From contig OV050030.1 in assembly GCA_920105625.2 (NCBI GenBank), positions 144,214,877 to 144,278,876 on the forward strand: a DNA stretch of 64,000 nt, in the 5' to 3' direction. Shown piece by piece: positions 35,270 to 46,368 of this stretch; the first letter of the stretch is position 1, and every line of letters starts with the position of its first letter. The translations under genes and the position numbers were made by a program. This DNA is from Clusia tigrina (taxonomy: Eukaryota; Arthropoda; Insecta; Diptera; Clusiidae). The notes below the pieces were generated by a model that saw only the letters and a program-made list of their open reading frames with translations, had not been told where the DNA came from and searched no databases.

Positions 35270-35813
35270 TCTTATGTAGGTTGAGCGGTGCTCAGCGCGC
35301 GGGATAAATGTGCGGGGGTTGATGTGCAAACCTCATTGGGAGGTTATTTAACATTCAAGCTTTTAATGCATAACATATGCTTTTCCATACAATTAGGCCT
35401 ATGTTAAACAAACCTTGAAATTTGCTTTGTTGACAAAAACTGCAATAATTTACTATAGCAACAAAGAAATTGCACTGGATGAAATATGATATCAAGAGCA
35501 ATGCTCCGAAGAACTCAATTCAAGGCCAGCTTGCGAATTTGTCAATAGTGCATTTTTATGGTTCTTTGTCAAATTCAATAATACCGAAATATATGTATAG
35601 ACAGAAATACATATGTCCTGTATGTATAAAAAAGGAATAAAAACCCACAATTGGCACAGCCAAAAGTCAGTCAATCAGTAAGAGTTAAATGTGAATGTTT
35701 TCATTTTAACTAAGCAACTTTTTGAAGGATTCTCCAACACAAAGGTTTCTGTAGCTGTTGCCAGCTATTTTATCAACTCGGTAGAAGAACCGTTGTTGAA
35801 ATTAGGTTAAACA
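35270..35813 (+). repeat. BEL-B 3' LTR
   Basis: The boundary AACGAATAGAGAA/TCTTATG aligns with AACGAGGGGGAGAA/TGTTGCA of BEL-A, so the LTR starts at 35270 with TG mutated to TC. It ends ACA at 35813 and is followed by the duplication ACATG. Confidence 0.8.
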
Positions 35814-35818
35814 ACATG

Positions 35819-36330
35819 TCGTCTAGTTTTATATAGAAAATTTTATTAATTTATTTTTCTAGCGAGTTCAAGGTCCAAAAATTAAAAATTTGTTTGCTTT
35901 TATTTTATTTAATTAAAAAGTTCCCAATATTTCGTCATCCTGGATAATTTTTTGATCTGTCAAATCACAGACTAAGTACTCTGATGCTCTTGAAAAGTTG
36001 CGTCTTATAACGCAGAACCTACAAAACAAGTCTTTATTGAAGTGGAATAATTACGTACACCTTTTCTTGACTATTAATCCTACTAGAGTTAAACCTATCT
36101 TTCCTACTGCTTCTAAGGATACAGATATTTGGAAATTCACAAGGCTTTGTCTGGGTCATATGCAAAGTACTCGCGGTCACTTGATTAAATCTGGAGATTC
36201 GGCGTGCAGTTTCCCAACACATCAATTAAACATCTTTTAGACATCTGCCCCGAATTTACCGATTTTTGTCACAGGTGTCCCAACGAAACTTTGTTAAAGC
36301 CTTACATCTAATTTTGTTTGCTTTATGTAT
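35819..36330 (+). pseudogene. I-like LINE A ORF2, C-terminal part
   Basis: The frame resumes after the BEL-B insertion (SSSF, then KKFPIFRHPG), followed by DIWKFTRLCLGHMQSTRGHLI and, after a shift, IKHLLDICPEF. This is the C-terminal end after RNase H typical of I-like LINEs (IGHT...HLL then a Cys-rich KHIL..CP). Confidence 0.65.
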
Positions 36331-36935
36331 CTTATCTCATTTAATTTAATTTATCTCATTTATATTTAATGAACTTATTATAATTAATTTATTGCAACCA
36401 TCTAGTCTTGAGTTAGTGCGGTTATTTTTATTATTTTTTGCTTGGAAGAAATACTGTACTATATTTTCTAACTTTTTGCACAAATTTAATAAATTATTTA
36501 ATTCTTTATGTCATATACTTCGTCTGTTACCCGGCTTATACATTTTCAGAATAATTCTGTTTTCGCAACACTTTCCCCATTTATAGTTCGTACACTTCCA
36601 TTTCCTACAGCCTGAAAATACCAAATTATGGTCTATCTACACAGTTGTCTGCAGTACTTTATTGGCAGCGAAGTGCAAATCAGGATCGCTTATACACAAA
36701 TAAATATACTTTACATAACTTTTAAGATATTCCAATATAAATATATAAAGTTTCAATCCTCAAAATCATCATCCTAATCATTTTTGTTGTCAATTCACCG
36801 TTGACTATAATATTGCTTTGTATATATGCGATTAATACCTGTTTGGTTAGAATATACGAGAGGATACTTTATTTGTGCAAACGAGATAGAATTGATAATG
36901 CCTCATAGTGTGACAAGCAAATTAATCAAAACTAA
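36331..36935. other. AT-rich, no gene seen
   Basis: Probably the I-A 3' UTR followed by intron. No coding or RNA gene signal. Confidence 0.4.
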
Positions 36936-37521
36936 GGCTGCAGGCAGAGTGCCGACTGGCGACCGAACCGAACCGAACCGAACTTATTGCTGACTTGTTT
37001 CAACTTATGGGATGGCAGAGTGCCGACTGAAACTTGTGCTTTTTTTGTAAACAAAACCAATCATACACTGCGTTGACAACAGCAAGAGCATGGTTGAGGC
37101 AGGAGAAGTTGTTGGTGTGGAATGAAGGAAAAGAATTTTGTGTTTTGCATATACATATGTATGTATATTTCGTTCAAACGGTAAACAAAACCAATCAGAA
37201 ACAAAAAAGCAAGAGCATGATATAATGATCTACGTGATAGATACACACATACATATGTGTCAAACAAAACAGAAAGAATTATCTCAATAGCATCAAAGCA
37301 TCAACTTAAATATTTACACATACAATCAAACATCAGTCACAATCGGTCACAAATAAGTCTCTAAAACAGTTTTGTGCAGTCAGTCAGCAATAAGCTCGGT
37401 TCGGTTCGGCTGTTACTCTGCCATCTTGGCGCCGATTTGCACTAATTTGTATTGAACCAGTTTTTTTTTTCAGCCAGCAATAAGTTCGGTTCGGTCGCCA
37501 GTCGGCACTCTGCCTGCAGCC
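36936..37521. mobile_element. MITE with about 50-bp TIRs and TAA duplication (Harbinger-like)
   Basis: The left end GGCTGCAGGCAGAGTGCCGA is the exact reverse complement of the right end, and pairing extends through a GAACC-repeat tract (longer by two repeats on the left). TAA flanks both sides (36933-36935, 37522-37524). Inside, GTAAACAAAACCAATCA repeats at about 37048 and 37181, and a second GATGGCAGAGTGCCGACTG lies at about 37012. The 586-bp element has no coding capacity. TAA duplications are typical of PIF/Harbinger; assignment to that group is inference. Confidence 0.85.
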
Positions 37522-37916
37522 TAATAACTGATCGCTTATGTCTTATTCCAGGGAAGCAATTTCCAAAGCAGCGCATACCGTTTGCTGTAACATAATTTGA
37601 CTGCAAAGATTTGAAATGAACTATTAAACTCCATGATAAAACTAGACCGATAGGTTTGAGTGTTTGTAGAGAACTAACTTTATTAATAGTATACATATGT
37701 TTGTACATGTAGCATGTGTGTACTTAAGTAAAGAAGTATTGGAAGTAAATACAGTAGAAGTATTGGAGGTAAACACAGTGGGATATAATGTGATAAATAT
37801 TCTTAACACTCCAATATATCAGTACACCGTACAATGTATATGTTAATTGAAAAATCATGTTGTTTATTTTTACTTTACTAATGTTAATTCTATAAAATTA
37901 TTGTTTTCTATTACAG

Positions 37917-37993
37917 GAGTCATATTGGCTTGAACAATATTCCTGGGCATTGTTTAAAGCCATGTCGCATATGTTATGTATAGGTTACGGCAG
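37917..37993 (+). CDS. Ih: Ih (HCN channel) exon: pore helix and filter
   Basis: HCN channels are tetrameric plasma-membrane cation channels opened by hyperpolarization and modulated by cyclic nucleotides. This 77-bp exon lies between TTCTATTACAG and AG/GTATGG. It encodes the pore loop: [18 protein letters not shown], in which CIGYG is the HCN-type selectivity filter. It ends in phase 2 (AG), completed by A in the next exon to give Arg. The frame is clean, unlike everything around it. S1-S5 exons are not seen upstream within 37.9 kb. Confidence 0.92.
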
Positions 37994-38051
37994 GTATGGA
38001 ATTGAGAATGTGATATATCTTATTAATATCTACTTTACTGTTTGATCATAG

Positions 38052-38363
38052 ATTCCCACCGCAGTCTTTAACGGATATGTGGTTGACTATGTTGTCGATG
38101 ATTTCAGGGGCTACTTGTTATGCCTTATTTTTGGGTCATGCAACAAATTTAATACAGAGTTTAGATTCCAGCAGGCGACAGTACCGCGAAAAAGTTAAGC
38201 AGGTAGAAGAATATATGGCGTACCGTAAATTGCCACGTGATATGCGGCAAAGAATCACTGAATACTTTGAACATAGGTATCAAGGAAAATTTTTCGATGA
38301 AGACTGTATACTGGGAGAATTAAGTGAAAAATTAAGAGAGGATGTCATTAACTACAATTGCAG
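38052..38363 (+). CDS. Ih: Ih (HCN channel) exon: S6 and C-linker
   Basis: This exon begins after GATCATAG and ends CTGCAG/GTACG-like (TGCAG/GTACG). It starts [10 protein letters not shown], then S6 ([20 protein letters not shown]), then the C-linker helices A'-D' ([50 protein letters not shown]). The C-linker connects the gate to the cyclic-nucleotide-binding domain. The 58-bp intron 37994-38051 separates it from the pore exon. The next exon (CNBD start) is not found downstream in the window. Confidence 0.93.
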
Positions 38364-38879
38364 GTACGTTTTTCAAATCAAACATATTCATTCGGTTATA
38401 CCTCTGAAATATTTGCATAAAATGATAGCTCCATTCGACAAGTATAATGCACCAAAAAATCAGATACTCAAGTAACCTTACTTCCATAATTTAAGAAGGG
38501 CCAAAAGAGACGATCAACGGACACCAAATGCAAAACTTCAAGTTATAAAAGTGGGAAGAGGGTAAACTCATTGATAATATCAGTGCAATTCGCCAATATT
38601 TTGGAGAAAAGAGTGAGAATTGTTTTCAAAATTCTAAAAAAACTTTCGTTTCGTTTAGTTCTTCAAATATGGAACCATTTGGTTTGTTTAGATTAAATAG
38701 GTGTCAAGTAATGTTATAATACGTTTCTGCTTATTTTTTATTTTTAATTTATTTAAAAGGATTAATCACAATAATAAATTTTTATAACTAATTTAAGAGA
38801 AAGCGTCATAGGCCTTCAACTCGATTTTAGTATATTATTTTTCATATTTACTTATTTAGGTATTTAAATATAATTTTAG
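38364..38879 (+). other. Start of the long downstream Ih intron
   Basis: Donor GTACG at 38364. The frame happens to stay open for 37 more codons but shows no channel similarity. AT-rich and no other gene. Confidence 0.6.
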
Positions 38880-40020
38880 ATGTGGCATTCTCTTAAGATC
38901 TTATTAATCTTTGTTATGTTATTCTTTGATGAATCTTTTGGAGAATCACTTAGAATCTGGTTACAGAATAGATTCTTACAGGTTGTTTGGAAGTTGGGGC
39001 AGTTATTTAGTAGGTGTAACGATGATATTGATTGCCACGAAGCAAATGCTCGTTCTAGCATTTGGTGTGTCCGATGGGGAGTCGTACAAAGTTTTTTGTT
39101 TGTTGGTGAGTGCAAGTTACAGGATAATATGGTGTAAAAGTGTTTATATTTTTTTCAAATGCAATAGTTCATGGAGAGATTTTATATGTCGCAGTAAGTC
39201 TTTAGTTTCTGTGACTGGGAAGACGTAGTTTGGAGCCGTAATTGACTCTGCAGCAGCTATATCTGCAAGTTCGTTCGCCGAATGTCCTGGAACCTACATA
39301 ATTTAAATTTTCTTGGAGTACTTAATAGACGAGTTACGGATATTGTTTATGGTACTGTTGCTATCTTTATTGATATTTCGAATGGCTTGGTTTTTGGAGA
39401 ACACATCTACGAATTATGGATTTAGTTTTATATTGTCGTTTGTGCTTGACAACCTCCATTATGTCTTTGAGCAGTACTCTGTTGTCAGTAATGAAAAGTT
39501 TAGAGATAAGTTTTTATGTTGACAGCGATAATTGCTGTTGAATATATGGTAGCCGAGCTTCAGCGAATATATTTTTTAAAGGTGACGTTGGAATGGCGCT
39601 AATGCTCCTGCGGACACCTGTGTTGTAAGGGGCTTCCAAAGATCTTAGGTTTTTTGAGAACACCATCCATAAATTGACAATGCGTAATCTAATTTTGAAA
39701 GTATGAGATCTCTGGTGATTGTAATTAATGTTGAAATTTGTATTAAACTGTGTTTGGATGTTAGGTATTTAATAATGTTGAGGCGGGAAGCTAGACTTTT
39801 TCTTAACTGTAAACAATGCTCCTTAAAATTAAACTTTTTATCAAATATAACACCAAGAATTCTCAGATGTTTTACAAGTGCAATATTTACATTATCATAT
39901 TTAAGGCTAAAACAATTACATTTGCTTTTCTTACATATATGTAGTATTTTACATTTACTAACAGATAGTTCGACGCCAGAGAAGTTGTCCCAATTTGTAA
40001 TTTCATTAATTATTAAGGTG
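38880..40020 (-). pseudogene. I-like LINE B: RT C-terminus, RNase H, tail
   Basis: The open part (40058-39645) contains ITNWDNFSGVELSVSKCKIL, LRILGVIFDKKFNFKEH and YALSIYGWCS, the thumb region after the RT core. Downstream in other frames are SAIPTSPLKNIFAEARLP (about 39570) and GHSANELADIAAAE (about 39285-39245), the RNase H signature H...NE.AD. The C-terminal LPIGHTKC..EHLL segment is near 39080. RNase H removes RNA from the hybrid in this LINE group. Broken by stops and shifts. Confidence 0.75.
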
Positions 40021-40287
40021 GGGTCAGTTTTTATATCGGTGTTCAATTCTCCGCTCATTGAGTAGTTTTTTTTTTTCTTTTAATATATCAAAAATAAAAA
40101 ATAAAAAAAGTGTCTACGAGTGTAAAATTTGGCATTAAAGTGGTGAACATTTTTTTGTTGGCTAGCCTTTATGGGCAAGCCAAAAACAATCAATTAAATC
40201 ACAAACAAAAATTTTAAATTAGTGGTTCCAAACAAAAAACAACAACAAAAGAAAGAAAAAAAATAAACATAAACAAAAACAATTTAC

Positions 40288-41915
40288 ATGAGCATTCGAC
40301 ACTCACCGCCACAAGCGAGAGATCGATGTCTCACCGACGCGTGTCCCCCGCATGCACCAATATACAGTAATCAACAAACAAATTTAAACCCAACGGAGAT
40401 GATCTCTCACAATAGTTCAGCACATGCGCAATCTCCACCAGTAATTCAGCAAACGGTAAGCACTGAGCACGTTCAAACTTCTAAGCTAGTCACCCCCACA
40501 CCAATAAAACTAATAAACACGCAGAAGCAAAACAACATTGCTCATTGCACAACAAAAAAAATAAGCACAGATTCTCAAGCAGACCCGGCTGCGCTAAATA
40601 TGCCAGCAAACTTTCAGCTCTCTTGGAGTGGACAATGTGCCTCTCCAAATTCAACAGCATCTCCTGCAACACAAATCAAAAACAACAAAGGTTCTGCTAT
40701 GAGTATATATAAGCAACAACAACTTACCAATGTTGCAAATAAAACTATAGAAATACAGTGTGAAAAACCAAACATAAGCACACAAACAGGTATTGATCGA
40801 TACATAACAATAAAACGAAAACGCAGCCCAATTGCCAAGGCAGAAAAGAATAAACTTGAAAAATAATACAGATACCCTAACCAACAACCGTTTTGCTCTA
40901 TTAAGCCATAGTGCAGAATCTGAACCAACTAATGCATTCAAACCACCACCAATTTACTTGCGGGAACGCAGTTCCAACTTATTAATTGACAGTGTTGCCA
41001 GCTTAATTGGTAAAAATAATTTTCATGTGGTCCCGCTGTTGAAGGGTAAAATACAAGAAACAAAAATTAAAATTTATTTGGAAACAAAACTATTGCGCAG
41101 TTGTTTCTTTCCTTGAAAATGAAAAAAAAAATTACTACACTTATCAGATAAAGAGTAGCAAAGGGTTGACAGTTGTTATTAAAGGTATAGAACCTGAAGC
41201 CGACCCTATAGAACTAAAATATGCACTCCAAGAGACTGGATTCACAGCAAAATCTGTATTTAATATAAGGAATAGGGAAAAAATTCCGCAACCACTCTTC
41301 AAAAGAGAACTAAAACCAGGGAATATTAAATTAAAACAAAATGAAACCCACCCCATTTACAACTTGCGATATTTAATGCATCGTAGAATAAAAGTCGAGG
41401 AGCCTCACAAACGAACAGGCCCAACAAATGCCAAGAGTATGGGCATTCGAAATCGTACTGCACCCTAAGTACTGTATGCGTTGCGTGTGGCGATTTCCAT
41501 CCATCAAAGGAATGCAAGCTGAACAAAAGTGAGAAGGATACAAAAAAATGCAGCAATTGTCGGGGGAATCATACTGCTAACTACAGAGGCTGCCCGATGT
41601 ATACACAACTAAAAATCAGTATGAACCAAACTGCTAAGACAGTTCGAACCCAAAAATATAGTGCTGTACCTACCAACACAAACCATATTGGAACCACCAC
41701 CGAAAACATTTCTTCATCCACTAGCTATACGAATGTACTGAAAATTGGCATTTCTGATAAACCGACTCACCCTATGCAACCTAAAAATTTAGAAACGTTA
41801 ATATTTAACTTGTCTCAGTGTATTACTAACTTCATGTCCTCGATGCAATCTATGATTCAAGAGCTGGTATATAACCAAAACTTACTTCTGAAAACTCTAC
41901 TTTCACAAAAATGAA
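40288..41915 (+). pseudogene. Jockey B ORF1, two frameshifts
   Basis: Block 40288-40866 is polar and Gln/Thr-rich (MSIRHSPPQARDRC). A shift leads to 40832-41116 with NRFALLSHS and FKPPPIYLRERSSNLLIDSV. Another leads to 41150-41468 with VVIKGIEPEADPIELKYALQ (PRE_C2HC) and HRRIKVEEPHKRTG. Knuckles CVACGDFHPSKEC and CSNCRGNHTANYRGCP follow (41480-41600), and the ORF ends at 41915 in a TGA that overlaps the ORF2 start as ATGA. Confidence 0.8.
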
Positions 41916-44281
41916 TGTTCTATAAATATGTCACTGGAATGCTAACGGTATTAACCAACACAAAATTGAATTAAAAAATTTTCTAGACAGTAACAGCATA
42001 GACATAATGACATATCTCAGAAACACATTTAACTGTAAAATATAACTTCAAACTAACAGGCTATAATTTTTACTCAACAAACCACCCACAAGGAAAAGGT
42101 TATGGTGGTACGGGAATTCTAATTAAGGCTCGATTAAAGCATTACTTTCTGGAATCCTATGCAAAAAAAAACACAACCGATTTTGTTTCTTTCTTTAAAT
42201 CGCTCGGTAACAAATTTCTCTCTGCCGGAGACTTCAATTCTAAACATACCTACTGGGGCTCATGGTTAATTAAACTTAAAGGGAAGCAATTGTTTAATGC
42301 AATGATAGACTCTCGGAATGGTCTAGACTTTGTATCATCTGGAAAACGTACATACTGGCCAACTGATCAAAGAAAAATTATCGATCTTATTGACTTTGGT
42401 ATAACTAAAAATATTAAAAGGTGTTTCTTGGAAATCGAGCCCTGTTTCGACTTATCATCCGATCACTCACCGGTGATAATATATTTAAAAAAAGTACCAG
42501 AGTTCATTGAAAAAACAATAAAACTCACCTCCAAGAAAACAAACTGTCTTAAATATCGCAAATATATTAGTAGCCACGTGTGCGTTAGACCAAAAATTAA
42601 GAGTGGAGAGTACATACATTGAATCAGCGACGGAGGCTCTCCGATTAATAATAAAAGCAGCTGCTATTAGTGCCACGCCGGCACAAAACTCAACTAAAAC
42701 TAACGCGACGCACACTACGTTACACTATGTGGAATGCCTCGTTAGAGAAAAGAGGAGATTAAGGCGTGAATGGCAAAAATACAGATCGCCAGCACTAAGA
42801 GTAAAAAGTCATTACAAAATCAGCTGAAAAACACTCTACGGGAGGAAAAGGAAGAAAACCTTAATAAGTACCTTGAAGATTTGGCTCCTTTCAAAGTCAC
42901 CAATTACTCACTCTGGAGAGCGACAAGAATGGTTAAAACACCGAAGGATAGTGAGTCGCCTCTAAGACAAAGCGATGGAACTTGGGGAAAAACAGAAGAA
43001 GAAAAAGGCAACTTCTTTGCAGCACATCTGAGGTCAGTATTTCAACCTAACCCGCCGACCTGCCACAACACTAGCATACAGAACTTTTCAATTACGAAGT
43101 CAGCAGTACCAATTCATTTCAAACCAAAGGAAGTTATACGCCTATGTACAACGAGTATAAACCCAAAAAAGGCACCTGGTTGTGACTTAATTACCAATAA
43201 AATGGTAATTAAATTGCCGCAATTAGCTCTAATACATCTTACACACATTTTTAACGCAATACTCCGTCTGGGCTACTTCCCTACGACATGGAAAACTTCG
43301 GAAATAATAATGATTCCAAAACCCGGAAAAGACCCTACTCAGGTATCTTCTTATCGGCCCATAAGTCTCCTGCCAACGCTCTCTAAAATGCTCGAACGCT
43401 TATTGCTGGAAAAATTAGCACCAAAGCTCAATTTAATCATTCCTCACCACCAATTTGGTTTCCGCAAACATCATGGAACTGTTGAGCAGCTTTAGGGTAA
43501 AATCTAAAGAATTTGTAACGCCAGACTTTGAAATTATGGCTGGAGTACCACAAGGTAGTGTGCTTGGACCTTTGCTTTACACTCTGTACACTTCCGATCT
43601 GCCAACGGATAAAACCTCGTTACCTCGACTTTCGTTGACGACACAGCAATCTTGAGCTCTCACCTAAATCCACGGATAGCCTCCCGGGATTTAGAGGAAC
43701 CCCTTAAAAAAATAGAAAGTTGGCTAGCAGATTGGCGCATCAAAGTAAATGAGCAAAAAAGTGTACATGTGACATTTACTCTTAAGCCCAGTTCTTGTCC
43801 GGCAGTCTCCTTAAATGGCATTGTAATCCCGCAAGCAACAGAGATTAAATACTTAGGAGTGCATTTTGACCGACGGCTCACCTGGAAAAAACATATAGAA
43901 GCCAAGAAAATGCAAATGAAACTCAAGGCATGTTCCTTGTATTGGCTTACCAACCGAAAATCAAAACTGCGATTAGAGTATAAAGTACTTATATACAAGG
44001 CTGTAATTAAACCGATTTGGACTTATGGTATTCAGATATGGGGCACTACTTATGCATCAAATTTGCAAATAATTCAAAGGGCTCAATCAAAAATCCTGAG
44101 AACGATCTGCGGCGCTCCATGGTTCGTCAGAAACGAAAATATTCACCGCGACCTTAATATAGCACCCGTTGAAGAAGAACTAGCAGTTCTAAAAACAAGA
44201 TACCAATCCAAACTCCAGTGTCATCCTAGCGAACTGCTTCACAGGATGAAAACATCTCGTCTTAAAGCGCCACTTTTTTAA
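41912..44281 (+). pseudogene. Jockey B ORF2 (endonuclease-RT), broken
   Basis: The start ATGAATGTT overlaps the ORF1 stop. An early stop precedes ICHWNANGI. The endonuclease ends with LDFVSSGKRTYWP and DLSSDHSPVIIYL (42290-42510). The linker has LHYVECLVREKRRLRREWQK. RT part 1 is 42770-43495 (KKAPGCDLI, SSYRPISLLPTLSKMLERLL, HHQFGFRKHHGTVEQL). About 250 bp with the first catalytic Asp are lost. RT part 2 has AGVPQGSVLGPLLYTLYTSDL, a shifted FVDDTAIL and YLGVHFDRRLTWKKHI. The C-terminus runs to 44281. Confidence 0.82.
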
Positions 44282-44479
44282 AAATAGAGTTTCTTTATAT
44301 TTATATTTTTATTTTTATTTTTTCTACATAATTTACATAATACTTGCACTAAAATTGCTCTAAGCACTAGCGCGGAGCATCAATTTATTTATTAGTTGTA
44401 AGCTTTGTAAAATTATTGTTGGTTTCGATTGAAAATATGCAATAAATAAATCCATGTTGAATTAAAAAAAAAAAAAATT

Positions 44480-46368
44480 TTGTATTTTTGTGAAAGTGGA
44501 TTTGATAGTATCGGGATCTTTTGTTTTAGAAAATATAATGGCGTCGTCTGCATAAATTGTGTGTTGAATATTTTTGTATCTATCGAGTAATTTACTGAAG
44601 TGGTCGAATGCAATAATAAATAGAACAACCGATAGAGGGGAACCCTGAGGAATGCCCTTGACGAGGAGGTATGTACTTGATATTTCTTATTTTTCGGTTT
44701 GATAAAAAAGCTCTGACGATATTAAAAATGTTCTTTCCTATACCCCAAGTCGCAAGTTGTTGAAGGATAACATGTATTCCTATGCGGTCAAAGGCTTTAT
44801 GAAAATCAGTAGCTACAACGGTGAAATGGTTTTTGGTGGAAAGTGAAGTTGGAACGTAATGTCCAAAGTGAAGAAGTGCATCAATTGTGCTTTGTTTTCG
44901 CTCAAAACCTACTTGGTTATGACTCGTTAAATTGTTTTTTGAAATAAACCACATTATTCTTTTCGCTATTATTCTCTCGAGTATTTTTTCGGTACAAGGT
45001 AAAAGGAATATAGGTCTGAAACCATTAAACTCATACATGCTTTTTTTGGGTTTTGAGATGGGAACAACTTCAGCTGTTCGCCAATTTTGGGGGTAAATGT
45101 CTTGTTCAAGGATATTATTGTATAAGTTTATGATTTTAATTTTTGCGGGTTTGGGTAAGTGTTTCAACATTTGGTACGATATACGGTAAAAGCCAGGAGA
45201 TTTGCTCTTAACATTGGATAGGGCGGACTCAAATTCTACTATGGTTATTTTAGATTCTATTTGTTTGGCTGAGGTAGATAATTTTTTGGGTTTATATTGG
45301 GTTTGAAGAGTATTTTTTTCAATTATAACGTGTGGGTTAAAGTTATGGTTATCCGAGAGATTAGACCATGATGTGGCGAAGAACTTAGCTATGTCTGTGG
45401 ATTTGGATAATTGGTTCGCAAAATTTTTTATTGTTTTTATTTTTCCAAGGTGCTTGCCGCAGGTTTATATTTTCCGTGAGTTTTTCAAGACAATCTACTT
45501 TGGCGTTTTTGCTTTTCTGAAAACAGCATTGGCTTTCCTGTATAAGATCAGATTAGGTCTACTCGTACATGTAGTATATGACTCTTATATCTGTACCATG
45601 AATTTTGTTTTTCCTCTCGCAGGTTGGACAAGTGGGTACTCCACCAAGGAAAAGTAGCTTTAACTATATATCCTTTAGATTGTGGTATTGCTATATTTGG
45701 AGCACTAAGAATGATTTTTTTGTATTTTTTCAGCATCTTTATTCACATTACTGGATTGAACGCCGGTTGGAAATTGAGTTAAAATATGTCCAGTCGGCTA
45801 GGTCTATTATAAATTTTGGTTTTATTTCACTTTTTTCTATATTGAATTTATGATTTATTTCAATGAAGATCTGGAAATGATCACTTCCGTGCAAATATTC
45901 AGGTATTTTCCAGGAACATTTAGCAGCAATTTGTGAAGAGCATATGCTGAGATCTATGTGTGAAAAGTTTTATGAGTAGAAAAGTGCGTAGGCGACTCAT
46001 CATTTAAGGCTATTAAATTTTCACATAAAATAAGATCCTCCAAGATTCTTCCTCGTTAGTTGGATTTTTTTGATCCCCATAGCGGACACCCTGAATTAAA
46101 GTCACCTACTATAATATAGGTTCTATTTATGGAGCGTGTAATTTAAAGAAAATTTTGCGGAGAAGTTTTGACAGGGGGATATACATATTGACTATATTGA
46201 AAATGATGCTAATATTCATTTCGATTATGTGTGTTGCTAGAAAGGAATTAATTGAAACCAGTTTGTGAGGGAAGTTGTTTTCAATGAACAACCCTATGCC
46301 TTGTTTAGAAGTAGCGTTGCTTGTCAAGTTATGGAAGTACCCTGCTTTGGTACTATTGTATTATTTAT
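44480..46368 (-). pseudogene. I-like LINE B: endonuclease and RT
   Basis: From 46327 down: endonuclease piece TSKQGIGLFIENNFPHKLVS, then broken frames to 45170. The RT is open for 192 codons: QNWRTAEVVPISKPKKS, FRPIFLLPCTEKILERIIAKRI, HNQVGFERKQSTIDALLHFG, VVATDFHKAFDRIGIHV. A shift follows, then PLSVVLFIIAFDHFSKLL and TIYADDAIIFSKTKD, with YADD at 44543-44554. Jockey B cuts in right after. Confidence 0.8.

Larger units (their letters stand above)
17900..35813 (+). mobile_element. BEL/Pao element B (old), 5' LTR split by Helitron
   Basis: LTRs are 17900-18204 plus 30793-31006 (5', split) and 35270-35813 (3'). The internal region is 31007-35269. The target duplication ACATG is exact, as expected for BEL/Pao (about 5 bp). 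A TGGTGACCCC leader follows the 5' LTR at 31010. Gag, pol and env are all badly decayed. The LTRs differ at many positions, so this insertion is older than the near-identical BEL-A copies. Confidence 0.85.
16512..36330 (+). mobile_element. I-like LINE A, split by nested BEL-B (outermost shell of nest)
   Basis: Two blocks of one RNase H-bearing LINE, 16512-17899 and 35819-36330, are separated by a BEL/Pao element whose outer ends are flanked by ACATG on both sides (17895-17899 and 35814-35818). Joining the blocks at the duplication continues the reading frame. The 5' portion (ORF1, endonuclease) is absent and the 3' end is not sharply defined. Confidence 0.8.
40020..44477 (+). mobile_element. 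Jockey-clade LINE B inserted in I-B
   Basis: 5' UTR (start about 40020, where I-B similarity stops), ORF1, ORF2 and a poly-A run at 44465-44477. It interrupts the I-B RT between YADDAIIFSKTKD and INEITNW. No clear target duplication could be picked out because both sides are T-rich. Confidence 0.8.

Noticed and set aside
35323..35813. BEL-B 3' LTR starting at TGTGCAAACC (35323)
   Set aside because: Alignment with the BEL-A env/LTR border and the ACATG duplication place the start at 35270 and, for the 5' LTR, at 17900.
38364..38475. Ih exon reading through beyond 38363
   Set aside because: A good donor (GTACG) is at 38364, the 37 extra codons have no HCN similarity, and the CNBD sequence expected next is absent.
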